64,000 nt of DNA. Origin: Setophaga petechia. Taxonomy: Eukaryota; Chordata; Aves; Passeriformes; Parulidae. Below the pieces are notes generated by a model, which saw nothing but the letters and a program-made list of their open reading frames with translations, did no database searches and was not told where the DNA came from. Numbering within the stretch: the first letter of the stretch is position 1; each line of letters starts with the position of its first letter. Positions 25,531 through 37,600 of this stretch are shown here, one piece after another. The DNA lies in NCBI GenBank assembly GCA_024362935.1, contig JANCRA010000017.1, positions 1,674,001 through 1,738,000 on the forward strand, read 5' to 3'. Made by a program: the position numbers and the translations under genes.

Positions 25531-25778
25531 TGGCCAGCTCCTCCACTTTTTCCATCCAAATTTGTTCTTCTGCCAGGGGAGGCAGGGAAGGGAGACCCAG
25601 GTTGTGGTGTCACCCTCCAGCCCATGCCTGATGCTGCTCCATGCCAGCGTCTCACAGCAGGAGATAACTGTGGATGAGAGGGGAGGTCTGCCAAGGGGCT
25701 CACTGGGCTTAATTGTCCTCATTTACTCCTATCCTGACTTTCCCAGAAGTGGGATGTGGATTTCTAAACCATCCTTTT

Positions 25779-25795
25779 GGGGGGGGGGGGGGGGG
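25779..25795 (+). repeat. Poly-G run (17 G)
   Basis: A 17-base G homopolymer. Runs of this length are rare, prone to sequencing and assembly length error, and able to form G-quadruplex structures. Confidence 0.9.
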
Positions 25796-26235
25796 TCTTC
25801 TTGCTCACTTGGGCAGGAACATAGCAAGGCCCCAATGGAAGAACACTTATCAATGGCTCCCAATGCTATTCCCCTTTTTTCTTCAAGGTATTAAGGGAAA
25901 GTAGCAGGTTGTTTCCTTCAGACAGGCTGTTCCCTTGTCAATCCAGACAAAATAAGCCCATGCCAGGGCTGCGTGGGGACATGCTCCAGGATCATCCTGA
26001 CTGTCCTTGGAGTGTTCAGGCATCTTTGGGATGGGGAGGACTTTGTATTGCTCAGTGCTGGGCTTGTCTTCCTGCTGCTGCTGCCTGCCTCATGCCAGCT
26101 CCCTCCATGGGGGTCGCTGCTGCCAGGTGCCGCCAGGAAACTGGTACCATCGGTGTTGGGTGCTGTCTCTTATGGCCCCGATGCCTGAGTGCTCACACAA
26201 GAGCAAAGTTTGCAGCTGCCTTTCAACCCTGACAC

Positions 26236-26460
26236 TGAAGTTTTGTGACAATTAATCCTGCTATTTATATCGGTCTAATTAGCAGCGTTATTAATATTAT
26301 CGAGGCGCCACAGTGGTAATTATATGTCTGCTTAACATGTGCTATCAGTGCTGTTCCAATCCACTGTGATTCCGCCTGACATTATCCCACCATTAGCATT
26401 GTTTGTTGTGTGCTGCAGAAGATAATTTGATGCTCCTAATCACTGCAATCCTCATTAGCA
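26236..26460. promoter_or_regulatory. AT-rich repeat-free block, candidate enhancer
   Basis: This block stands out against the GC-rich intron. It has many homeodomain-type cores (TAATTA, ATTAGC, CTAATTAG), balanced composition, no simple repeat and no CR1 similarity. It contains an isolated GAGGCGCCACAGTGG segment within the AT-rich sequence. Such islands in the large introns of developmental genes are often deeply conserved noncoding elements. Conservation cannot be measured here, so the call is inference. Confidence 0.3.
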
Positions 26461-27184
26461 AACTGTCCCCACATGCCCAAGCTTTTGAGAGTGATGCCAC
26501 CAAATGCAAGGGATCTTTCTCTGGGAAATCTTCCCCGTTTTAGGGGTTTCCTGTCCATCAGACTCTCCCTCAGAAGGGAGGCAATCCTTGGAAGATCCTG
26601 CCTCCTAAAATAAAGCAAGTAGATCTTTGCTCTGCAGGAGCTTCTCTGGTATTTTGCCTGGAAAACGTTTTAACCTGAGAGGAATCCTTTGATATGGAAC
26701 AGGTGAGGAGATGTGTGTGATTCCTGACACTGTCCTGCTGCTACTCTGCCTCACCTGTCCGGTGGCTCCCGCTCCTCTGCCTGCTGCTGCAGAGGTGGGG
26801 GAAGGAACGGGAAAGGCTCCTGAGTGTGCGCAGGAGCTGCATCAACAGGGAATTAAAACCCAGCTGCTGGAGCATTTGATCAGCTTGTTTGATCAACATC
26901 AGAGCTGGAAGATGAATTTTCAGGGCATGCTGGGAGAGGGAAGGCTCCCGAGTGCGGGCTCTGTGTTCCATTCTCAGGCGTTGGCAGCCAGCTCAGGGCC
27001 CCTTTCCAGCACAAGCCCCTGATGGGGGCAGGGTGGGAGGCTGTGAAAAGGGGGGGCTGAGGAGGTGAGAGTCAGGAGTCCTGGCAATGACTCACTTGCC
27101 CTGTGTCATGCTGGGAGGGGGCTCCCTGGGCAGGTGGTTCTGGTACTTCTGGCTGCCCAACTCAGTTCCTACGAGTGGGATGCA

Positions 27185-27358
27185 CCCAGAGATGGGATGG
27201 CTATCACAGCCCTGGAGATGGTGTTCCAGCCCAGAGATGGGTGTCACATCTTCCAGACAGTGTGTTTCAGCCCCGGAAATGCTGTCACAGCCCAGAGGTG
27301 GCTGTTGTAGCCCAGAGATGAGTGTCACAGCCCCAAGATGGGTCTCACAGCCCCAGAG
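27185..27358 (+). repeat. Degenerate 20-bp minisatellite
   Basis: Roughly eight units of about 20 bp follow the pattern CCCAGAGATGGGTGTCACAG, with substitutions and one longer unit in the middle. The array is imperfect, suggesting an older expansion. Confidence 0.8.
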
Positions 27359-27423
27359 AGGAATGTAGGCAGGATGGTTTCCTTCCCTTTGGGTTTCTTA
27401 CTGAGATTTTCCTATCAAATGGT

Positions 27424-27437
27424 CCCCCCCCCCCCCC
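27424..27437 (+). repeat. Poly-C run (14 C)
   Basis: A 14-base C homopolymer followed at about 27470-27494 by a CTCCTC-type pyrimidine tract. Confidence 0.9.
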
Positions 27438-27766
27438 ATCCTTGGACATTGCCACCCAGCAAAACCTCTTCATCTTCCTCCTCCTCCTCCTCCTTAGTCC
27501 TCATTCCCCTCCACTTCCAGCTCTCATCCCTTCCAGCATGGATTGTCTGATTTCAGGCTCTGCCTGTACCCAGCTCCCAGATGGAGGAGCTGAGAAGTAA
27601 TCTATAGGGACAGGAGCTGGCTGCCAGTGCCATGGCAGGTAACAGTGAGGTCCTGATAAAGGCAGCAGAAGCATGAGGAGGACGAGACACCAAACAACCC
27701 TCAGGCTGGGACAAACAGGCAGGCTGGAGCCTGAGCTATTTGCAGGCATAATTATTGCCAATTAAT

Positions 27767-27830
27767 ATTTTAGATTAAAGCTTGTTCTGCAGTGTAACAT
27801 TTTAGATTAAAACTGTGTTCTGCAGTATTT
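27767..27830 (+). repeat. 32-bp tandem duplication
   Basis: Two adjacent copies begin ATTTTAGATTAAA and share TGTTCTGCAGT, with a period of 32 bases. They differ at a few positions, so the duplication is not recent. It lies within a generally AT-rich part of intron 1. Confidence 0.75.
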
Positions 27831-28972
27831 TGGCTCAGTGAAGCTGAATCCTGTGTCATGCTCACAGCACAAGTCAGGCTTGGTGTCACCCCTGTCACTT
27901 GTCACCGACCTCTGGTGCCAGGTCTGGCTGATCTCTGCAGAATGATCTCCTATGACTCCTGCCATAATTTAAAATGCAGGAGCTTTAGCTTCACACCCAA
28001 CTAATTTTGTATTTGTAATTCAAACCTTTTCTTCTTGATGTTTAGGTGTGAATTAGGCGTGAATTCAGCCACTTTATGTGTTTCCCGTTCAGTTTGGGAG
28101 CAGCCAGATCTCAATCTTGATGTGCAGCCTAGATAGTGAGGAGGTGGGGAATAGGTACCTTCTTCAGAATTCTTCCTTACTTTTTGCTTAAATTTTGCTA
28201 ATTTAGTTTGGGAGGTGAGATAGGAATTGAATGAAGTGATTAGTCAATCTTTGATAAGCCCATTATCTGGTGAAAATCGCAAAGTAGCTTTTTTGATGTT
28301 GAATGGAACCAGATGTTCTTTGGGAATGTATGAATCTTCCATGAGTTTCTCTCCCTCACTAAACTCTCTGCTCTGTATTCCCTTTGAATTGCATCTCTTA
28401 ATTTCTGCCGCAGAAGCTTGGTTGTTATATTAAGTGCAGAGAGGATTTAGCATAAATCCCAGATTTCCTTTAGCAGCCTCAGATGGGTGTTTGTGCCCCT
28501 GAGATTATATAGCTGCTTGGAAAGGCTGTTGGAGCCTGTGGAACCCCAACCATGCTCTGAGCCAGGTGTCACAGGTGCCCTCGGGATGGTTCCATGGCTC
28601 CTGAGAACACGTCCCTATCACAGGGCTTTGCCTAATGAAACTCTCCTGGTTGTGAATCACACAGGGAGCCCCAGAGGATGAGGAGGAAATTTTAATGGAA
28701 AAAGTGATGCTCTTTCAGGCAGTTTATCCTCTTCTGCCTTTAGTAATTGTTGGTGACGCTGAATCTCCAGCTATTCAGACACACCTGTGTACCGCACATC
28801 AGTATGTGTCAGGCTTTTTCCCTGGAAATTCCATCTCTGAATTCTCAGACACCCTGAGAGTATTCCAAAGGGCTCTTCCTAGCCAGACAGTTACCTGCAG
28901 CAAGAGCAGTTAATGTGATTGCAGTGTCCTTAGAGCACCCCTGGAGACTGTTGTTCTCTGGAGTTAGTGTCT

Positions 28973-29074
28973 TGCCCTGCCCTGCCTTTCCCTGCCCTGT
29001 CCTTCCTTCCTTTTACCTGCCCTCCTCTTCCCTCCCCTACCCTCCTCTTCTTTCCTCTCCACTCCTCTCTTTTG
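28973..29074 (+). repeat. Polypyrimidine (C/T) tract
   Basis: About 100 bases are almost wholly C and T (GCCCTGCC, CCTTCC and CCTCTTCC motifs) with few purines. Long mirror-like pyrimidine tracts can form triplex DNA. It ends about 80 bases before the perfect inverted repeat at 29153. Confidence 0.8.
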
Positions 29075-29152
29075 TGGAAAATTTTGATGGTGTTCTTTGC
29101 CTACCATGTATTCATAGAACTCATTCAAAAGATGCATCTTCTTTCCACCAAT

Positions 29153-29313
29153 TGGCTCTGAAGCCAAAGTGAACCCTTTCAAAGTATAAAAGACAGAAAA
29201 TGCTTCATGCCATAAATATGTAAATCCTCTTTCCAAGAGGATTTACATATTTATGGCATGAAGCATTTTCTGTCTTTTATACTTTGAAAGGGTTCACTTT
29301 GGCTTCAGAGCCA
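29153..29313. repeat. Perfect 79-bp inverted repeat with 3-nt spacer
   Basis: The left arm (29153-29231) and right arm (29235-29313) are exact reverse complements over all 79 bases, separated by TCC at 29232-29234. The arms are ordinary mixed sequence, not simple repeat and not CR1. A transcript from either strand would form a 79-bp fully paired hairpin with a minimal loop, and the DNA could extrude a cruciform. Perfect identity means the palindrome is very young, is maintained by conversion, or arose as a fold-back artefact during sequencing or assembly. No gene function is assigned. Confidence 0.97.
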
Positions 29314-30919
29314 GCAGTGCCAGGGTGCTGGCTTATGCCTGACAGTCGATCCTTAAATGTGGGGCTCTCCAGATGTCTCATGGTCTGATCTCTCCTTGAG
29401 CTGTGTTGTTGTTGGTTTGTCCTCTGGTTATCCCTCTGCCTTCTGACAGCCCTTCCAGGCATTTGGTGTGTTCTGGCTCCTAATCTTTCCCCATGCCTGA
29501 GACTATTGCTCTGTGTTTCAGGCTGTGGGTTGTGCCTGTCCTTTGGAATCTCTGTCCTCCCAGGGTTGTGGGTGACTCCTTGCTCTGGGGCTTGCTGGGC
29601 TGCTCTCCCCTCAAGTGCTGCTGCTGGAGCTCTCTGGCAATGGGACCCTGTGAGCCATCCCCCCTTGGGGGTCTTGCAGACCCCAGATCTGGCAGGATGT
29701 GCAGCAGGGACTTGTTCACCTGGGTGTCCTTAGGTCATTGAGGATCTTGGGAAGGATCTGCGCTGCTGCCAGCACTTGGATCCTACAACTCCAGGAGCAG
29801 GAACCCCAAGAGGTAGAAGGAACTTGCTCCCCTTGCAGCCTCCACAGAGCGATCCTCCTGCACAGGGAGGGCTTTGGGCATCATCCCCAAGGCCACAGTG
29901 GCCCAAGGGAGTGACAAATGAGTCCCTTTTGCTGCACAGGAGACAGAAACCTGAGAGGATGGAAGGCTAGATGGTTGAGACTGAAGAAGCAGGTGGACAC
30001 CTGCAGTGTCTCCTTTCAGTTTTTTTCTCTCTTTCCTCTATTTTTGTGGTCTCATCACTGTGGGAGAATAAAATAGGATCATTGTTAATGGCTTACTTTT
30101 CTGACAGAAGGGATTTTTCAGGGAAGCAGGAATTCCAGTGACATTCAGCTCCATTGGGGACAAGAGAGCTGCTTCCTGGGTTCCCACCAAAATGAGCTCT
30201 GGGGTTTTCTGGGGCCAGCTGGGGAGACCATAGCTGGTGAGGAGCTCTGGGGCTGCTGCCAGCATTGGCTTCTTTTGCTCACCATCACCCATCCTGCAGT
30301 GAACTCAGAGAGGGGAAATGGTGAGCTGTTCCCCAGCCCTTCTACCCCTCGGGCTGTGCAGCTGTGGGGGTTCCTACAGCAGAGCATCAGAAAACGACCC
30401 CTCTGTAACTCCTGGTTTGGAAGGAACCAGGAAATACTCACTGGAGAAAAATTCCTGGAAAAAGGCATTGCTTGGAGCACTGGAAATCTTTTCCTTCTAC
30501 TCTGTCTTTTTAAAGGAATAAATAAAAATAGTGGGAAATGCACAAATGTGCTCCAGGCTCACTGTAGTTTGGGAATTTTTTTATAGCAAATGTAGCACAT
30601 TTAATAAGATGTCTGAAATCACATTCTTTTAAGCTGAAAAACACATGGCCTGAACTGGGGAGTAAAATCCCAGTGTTTAACTAGGACGGCTCCAACAAGC
30701 AGGTCATGCTTAGATGACTTCAGGAAAAAAAACTGACTTGTCACAGTGAGGACGAATTTAATAAAATATTTAAACCATTTTCAATACTTCTGTAATGGTA
30801 CAGAAAACCAGGATAATATGCAAGCGGAGAAGAATGGCTTTGGAGAGATTGAAGGATGTAAAGACTGAAGGACCTAAATCGGCCACACACATTTCTGCCA
30901 GGATGAACCTCTGTGATGC

Positions 30920-31065
30920 CCAGAGGCTGCCCCATCCCTAGAAGTGTTCAAGGCCAGGGGCTTAGACCAGCCTGGTCTAGTGGAAGGTGTCCCTGTCCAT
31001 GGCAGGGGGTGGAATTGGATCAGCTTTAAGGTCCCTCCCAACCCAAACCATTCTAGGATTCACTG
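30920..31065 (+). mobile_element. CR1 LINE 3'-end fragment
   Basis: Forward-oriented CR1 tail: AGGCTGCCCCATCCCTAGAA, GTGTTCAAGGCCAGG, GGTCTAGTGGAAGGTGTCCC, then CTTTAAGGTCCCTCCCAACC and a CATTCTAGGATTC terminus. The order and spacing fit the avian CR1 3' end. It is a 5'-truncated, inactive copy. Confidence 0.92.
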
Positions 31066-33846
31066 ATTCTGGTGAATGCCTGGGGAACTGGGGGACCTGC
31101 CCAGATGCAAACAGCTGCCTTGGGTGCTGCTGGCCCCATCATACCCATCAAGGCAGCAGGCAGTGCAGGGTGGCATTAGAATGTCGTCTTCAGTCTGTTG
31201 GGTGTCCTGTGAGAGCTGCTGCCACCTTGCTTGTTCATGGGTGGGGATGCCTGGTGCTCCAGCAGCCGTGGGCCTCACATGTGCCCTCTGACTGCTGGGG
31301 CCCAGGGGCTGACCTGCCACATGTCCTGCCTCTCCGTGGCCTGGAAGTGGGTGCCAAGATCTGTCCCAAAATGTCTTGGTTGATAAGGAAGGATGCAGGA
31401 GAGGGAACCCCCAAAAGTTGCTGTGCTGTGCCCTGTCGCAGGAATGAAAGGAACCAGCCATTGCTGGAAGTGTATTTGGTGGAAGTGTGGAAGCTGAATT
31501 TGTCTTTGAGCAGCTCCTGGTTTTCTCTTCCAGTTCCAGGAACTGCAGAAATGTGCTGTGCTTTGCTAGGCTTCTGCCTTGTGCTGACTTTTGGGTGGAG
31601 CCGCACACTTAGGATGTGGGAGAAGGTCTGGTCACCCCCTAACAGGGAGGGTGTCAGTGCCTCATCCCCATCCTTTTTCTCATAGCCAGGAAAACGGCTG
31701 TTGGGAGGAAGGGGTTAAAACCAGAAGATTTGGTGAGGAGGAATACTTTCGCTCAGTGGCCTTGCAGCTGGGAATGCTAAGAACATCAGCGTGGGGAAAC
31801 CCCATTTATTATGCCAAGTGTTGTTCATCCTCTGCCTGTTTTGAGAAGTAGAATTCCTGTGTAGGGGTAACACACTTTGACAGACATGCTGGAGCCTCCT
31901 GCTGGGAGACAGGGAGACCATAAAAACACAGCCTTGTGATAAACTGCATGTGCACAAAGCCCTCTGGTACACTGGGACAGGCAGCCATGCCTGCTGGGAT
32001 GAGCTGAGCCTAAAGGAGCAGTGTCCCCGTGTGTCTGTGCTGCCCAGCAGTGAGGTAATGAAATGCATCTGCTCCTGGCATTTCCGCTGTGGTTTGGTGT
32101 CCCCTGGTTACCTGTGTGTGCTGATTGTTACCTGTGGTGCCGAGGAGCAGCTGGTTCCATGGGAGACATGAGGAGCAGCTCCTTCCATGGCAGACGTGCG
32201 TGCATGGCTGAGCTCCAGCAGCAGGGATTCTGTCCCACCACAGCCATTTCTCTTGTCCCTGCCTTGAGGAGGACAGCCGTGCCAAGGACTTCCAGGTGTT
32301 CAGGCTCTTACAGTATTTTGCCTGAAGGAATATTTTTGGAACCAAAGCCCCTGCTGCTGTTAAGTAGCACAGGGACAGGGGTAAACAAGGAACAGGGAAT
32401 GTGCACCCTGGAGCTGCACCGGGCAGCCAGACACAAACCTTGCCAAAACAATGCTCAGACCAAGTCTGTACCTAATCAGTGACTTTGGAGAAACAACACC
32501 ATTAAAGTAATTTGTGTGACTTTTCCCCCTTGTGACTTTTCCCCAGGACACTTTGATTTACAGGAGAACTAGCAGCACTCCTTGGCCCTCAGGTTGTCAT
32601 AGGAGCAGGAACATTTGGTCATGTTCCTGGGCAACAGAGGCCAAAGAGTGAGGCACTGGGAAGAGGTGAGTGGGACTCTAGGTCATTCCATCAGCAGGTG
32701 ATGGAGCAAGTTTTACCTGCAGCCATTTCTGTCCCTCTCATTTCTTCAGCTGAGATGTACCCTAGAAAGGGAGGAGCTCTGCAGGCATAATTAAATGCTG
32801 GAGCTGCCGCAGATGTGTGCGCTGGTAATGGTGTCCCACGGGAGTGTGGGTATGAGTGACACCTCCCCATAGGTGAGGCTGCTGCATGACAGATTCGGAG
32901 TGTGCCTTAGCTCATGTGGTGGCACAAGCAACAGGTTTGCTCCCCAAAACCAGGCAGGTTTGGGCGATGCTGCTTAGCTCAGCCCAAGAGAAGATGCTGC
33001 AGAAGAGCCGACAAGACACAAATCCAGGAAGTGCTGATTTGGCAGCAGCATGTGCAGCGCCTGCAAATCCCATACTCAGCTCACCCTGTTTGCTCAAGTT
33101 TTTCTCTCAATTTAAATTCCCAAGGAAACACAAGACACAGTTTGTACTGATGCAACCCACGCAGGAATGCTGTGTGGAGGAGCATGGATCCCACCTGCCT
33201 GCCTGCAACCCCAGTCCCTGCCCAGCCCAGCACAGCTGCTCCTGTGGGCTCTTGACAGTTCCTTCCTTTCTTTCATCCCATTTACGAATTGGAGTGTGGC
33301 CACTGAAGTGGTGGATTTACCCCACTGTGGGCAGGATCCAGCCTTAGGTCTTGCCAGTCTGGGATTACCCTGTGCTTTCTGTGAGGTGGAGAGGCTGGGG
33401 CCACCCCCAAGCTGGGCACTGGGGACATGGCTGGAGCACTGTGTGCCCAGGTAGTGGTGGGTGACTCCTGCCACAGGGCTCATGGTGGATGTGGCTGGGA
33501 GCCCTGACTGTGACAAACCTACCCCTGTGCCACCTGCATCCCCAGCCCTGCTCCCCACAGAGAGCTTCCCTCCAGGGCTGCTTCCCAACTGAAGGTGAGC
33601 GTAGAAAGAGCAAGTCAGGGTTTAAGCCTAATAGATCATCAGGGATTAAACCTGATTAATGGATTTGGAGCTGCTTTTTTATTGCTCACCCTGATCAGGG
33701 GACATGGGGCTTGTCACCGCACCCTCAGGTGTGTGTTGGTCAAGTGCATCCCCCTGGTCCCCATCCCCTCCATGCCAGGGTCGCTGCCAGAGCCCCTTTG
33801 CCTGGCTCAGGCTCTGCCTCTTGACTCTTCAGCACCATCAGACCCA

Positions 33847-33858
33847 CCCCCCCCCCCC
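33847..33858 (+). repeat. Poly-C run (12 C)
   Basis: A 12-base C homopolymer in a C-rich context. It may vary in length. Confidence 0.85.
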
Positions 33859-34138
33859 ACGCCCATGCCGTGCAGAGCCACTTGTTTTCTAGGTCAGCTC
33901 TGCCAGTGGGTGACAGCAGCCCCAAATGCTGGCAGAAGTTTCAGCTCTTACTCAGTCTGTTTGGCTACAAAGTGACTTAAAATGCATTAATGTCACACAT
34001 GGCAGCCCAGTCCTGTCCCTTTGTCACTTGTGCCATTGTCTAGGGACATTCTCTGAGTAAAGCCTGGTAGCTGACTGGCTTTGCGTATTTTTCTCCAAAG
34101 TTTTGGGTTTTTTTCTTGGTGGTGGAAATTTAACTAAA

Positions 34139-34397
34139 CATAGAATTGTGGAATCACAGAATGATTTGGCTTAAAGAAGACCTTAAGCTCATCTTGTTAT
34201 ACCCCTTTTCCTGAGCAGGGACACCTTCCACTATCCCAGGTTGCTCCAAGCCCTGTTCAACCTGGCCTTGGACACTACCAGGGATCCAGGAGCACCACAG
34301 CTGCTCTGGGCACCCTGTGCCAAGGCCTCCCCACCCTCCCAGGGAAGAATGTCTTCCATATATCTAACCTAAATTTCCCCTCTTCCAGTTTGAATCA
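34139..34397 (-). mobile_element. CR1 LINE 3'-end fragment, about 260 bp
   Basis: The + strand is the complement of a CR1 tail and holds most expected blocks in order: CATAGAATTG and ATCACAGAATG, GAGCAGGGACACCTTCCACT, GGTTGCTCCAAGCCC, CAACCTGGCCTTGGACACT, CAAGGCCTCCCCACCCTCCC, and ATCTAACCTAAATTTCCCCT. It is one of the longest CR1 tails in the window after the downstream copy. Confidence 0.93.
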
Positions 34398-34559
34398 CCT
34401 GGATGTGCTGCTGCCAGGGCTGGCAGTGAGCAGTGCCATGGTGAGCCCTCTGTGCAGCCATGGGAGGTGGGAGTGGGAGCATCCACTGGCACAGGAACAA
34501 TGCCTAGCTCTGGACCTCCTGTGGCCACTGAGAGGAGCCTGATCTGTGCAGTGCTGTGA

Positions 34560-34693
34560 ATGCCTTGGAAGTGTCTAAGGCCAGGTTGGACAGAGCTTGG
34601 AGCACTCTGGGATAGTGGAAGATGTCCCTGCTTATGGCAAGGGGTTCTATGATATGAGCTTTATGGTCCCTTCCAAACTTCTGTGATTTTAGT
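34560..34693 (+). mobile_element. CR1 LINE 3'-end fragment
   Basis: Forward CR1 tail with GGAAGTGTCTAAGGCCAGGT, TGGACAGAGCTTGGAGCA, GATAGTGGAAGATGTCCCTG, CTTTATGGTCCCTTCCAA and a TCTGTGATT terminus. It lies about 160 bases downstream of an oppositely oriented CR1 tail, so the two could pair in RNA over their shared segments. Confidence 0.88.
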
Positions 34694-37600
34694 TTGGCAG
34701 CGCAGAGGCAGCTGCCAGTGGAGTGAGAGGATGCTGTACCAACCCCACTGTCACTGTCCTGCTCCAAAATGCCCCCCAGAGCAGATGGGGTTGTAATGAC
34801 CCTGGTGGGAGCTACCTGCAGATTACCCTGTCCAGCTGCTGCTTCCCAGAAAGCTGTCCCAGCATTCCTGAGACAAACCACATCAGTTCCATCATCCCCA
34901 CAGTGGGTGCCTGGGGCAGGAGCTCAGTGCAGAGCAGTGTTTTGGCCAGGAACAGGGACATGGTGGAGGTTCCCTCAGCTCCAATGTGATTACAAATGTC
35001 TCATGCTATCAACAACGTTGTGGTTTTAAAAAATGAGCAACTCCCTCTGGAGCTCCATGGCAGACTCCTGATGCCCTGGGCAATGTCCTGGTGACGTCTG
35101 GCTTCCCTGTGCTGCTCTAAAACAAGTCAGAGGACACCCAGCAGGAATCGTGCCCTGTGCTGGGATCTGGCAGCACATCCTCAGCCCTAAGGGCTTGACT
35201 GTGCGTCCTCAGCGTGGCAGCGATCCCGATAGCCGATGCGAGGGCTCATTCCCTGCCCTGTCCAGATGGGGCTGGGAAATGCTGGTGACTTCCAGGAACT
35301 GGTTTTCCTGACACTTTGGCATGCATTTTGAGGTGGGTTTGACTTGGTGCCTGTGTGCCTGCACGTGGGTTTGTGGTTGTACACATGATATGTGTTTGTG
35401 GTGTGCAGGAGGATCAGGGCAGGGATTCGCCTCCATTACTGGAAGTGATTATAGATGAACAGGGGCAATGAGAAAAGCCCTGAGTAAATCACTGGAAGTA
35501 TCACTCTCCAGTTTTGGCTGCCTTCCCATGAAGATAAATGTAGAAACCTCTCTGGGGTAAGGCAGAGCCAAAGGACACCCTCCCTGCCAACGTGCCAGGC
35601 TGAATCTCTCACCCCTCCGAATGGTGCTGAGGGATGGAGCAGATACCCACCACCCCTGCATTTCTAGGGCTTTCCCCAGCTCCAGGGTTCTCCAGGTCCT
35701 CCCATCCCACACCCACAAGTTCATGCCACTGGAGGAGATCTGAAACTTGCATGGCCCAAACTCCTGGGGACTTGGACTCCCCTCAGGTCTATGTGATGTG
35801 TGGGGAGTCTGTTCTTTGGCCACCTGTTTGGGGCTCAGAGCCTGCTCTGTTCCATCTCTCAGCTGGTTAAAGCCACAAGGCTGACAGCATTTCTCAGAGT
35901 GAACCAGCTGCCAGACTGGTGGATGGGCTGGGGACCGGCCATGGAGGGCAACTGTGGCCAGGCACAGGCAAGGTTGTGTTTGATGAAGCACAGGGACCAG
36001 GAGGACACCACATATGTATACTTCCTGAAGTTGTCTTGAGCCTGCAACCTTGATGTATTCTTCAGAGAAATAAATCTTTAGTTTAGTTCAACGGCTTGTT
36101 TGGTATTTGGAGGAAAAGGAGTTGTGTCACATTGTGCCCATAACTGAAGAAACATGAGCATTGGTACTTGCAGGTCAATGCTGCGCGATTACTTTCCTCT
36201 GGTGGAGTGGGAATGGATTTATTGTGTATCTGGTGACTGGCAGGTAAAGGGGTGCAGGTACTGAGCTGCTCTGCTGGGGTTGTGGGAGGGTTTGATCCTG
36301 TGGGTCCTTGACACTCGACATGAGGGAGGTTCAGCCCCTGTCCTGAGGTGCCTGGGCACTTCCCTCTCTGGTGCTGCTGTCCCTGGGTGACCCAGGCCCT
36401 CCTCCCCACTCAGCACCAGTGACTCCTGCTCAAGGCCTTTTTATCACTTTTTCTCACTTGTCTCCCCAGTTATAGAGAAGTCACCTATTTGTATTTCAGG
36501 AGAGAAGGTGGAGGTTTGGGGAAATGACGGGCATTTTATAAAGCAATTAAAACCCAACCCCTGTAATTGCTGCAATTTATATACATCTACAAAATAACCA
36601 GCTGGTGTGATCCAGGCTTCAAGCCCATTTTATTAATTTCAGCACATCAAACAGATGGAAACATTCCATCTATTTTTTCCTGGGAAGCAGAGGGGTTGGC
36701 AGCAAGGGTCTGTGGGTGCACTGAGGGGCAGGGGAGCAGCAAAGGGCTGTGGAACCATGGCTGACACCAGTATAGCACCTCTGATTGCCTCAGCATTGCA
36801 CAGAGGATGTGTGATGAAGGGATTGGTGCTCAGGGACAGGCTTTGTGTGTGTTTGTGGATGAGAGGAGTGATGCCATCCCCCAGAAAACTTGGGATGCTG
36901 CAAATGGGGTGTGGGCACGCGTGCTTCAAAGCTGTACCCCAGCCCCCCGCCCTGCCCTCCATCACAGCCTGGAAGATTAAAGCAGATTGGTGCGAGTTCA
37001 AAGCTGCAACCTCAGTGCAGCCACACTGGTGATGAGGGAGGTAATTAGCAAGTGAAATGTTCGTTGCTGTAGTGAAATGATGTTTATAATATTGGGTTAT
37101 GAGGAGAGGGGGGTGGGAGCAGCTGGCTTTTCCATTATCCATACAGCCCCACTCTGCAAACCCTTCTAGCATAACCAAGGCTCTCTCTCCATTTCTCCAG
37201 CCTGTTCCTGCATTCTGCCTTGCTTGTCCATGGCCAGCAATTTTCAGGGTTGCGAACAAGCTTGGGATATTTTAGGAGACAGTGGTTTTTCAGGAATGAG
37301 TGCTCTGCCTGTGCTCTGTACCTGTAATTCAAGTTCTCCTGGCTCAGTAGCCCCCAATTACCCATGGGTACGGAGCCGTGTTTATGGGCCTGCTGGAGTC
37401 AGATGAAAGCCTCAGACTGTAGTTCCTACCTGCAGATGAATGAACCACCTCAGGGACCCTCTTCCAGCCCTGGAGTTTAAAATATTAATAGGATATCATT
37501 TCCTGACAAGCGCTGCAACAAGTAGCGAGTGCTTTGTTGTAAAGCATTTCCGTTAGCAGAGCACGTGGAACTGGCAATGCTGTGTCTCTGAAATTGGTAA

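Noticed and set aside
24959..25894. 311-codon open frame on + strand
   Set aside because: It starts with TTG, spans a CR1 tail (25485-25530) and the poly-G run, and shows no protein similarity.
29153..29313. Ordinary microRNA precursor
   Set aside because: The stem is perfectly paired over 79 bp with a 3-base loop. Typical microRNA hairpins are shorter, with bulges and a larger loop, so no miRNA is called.
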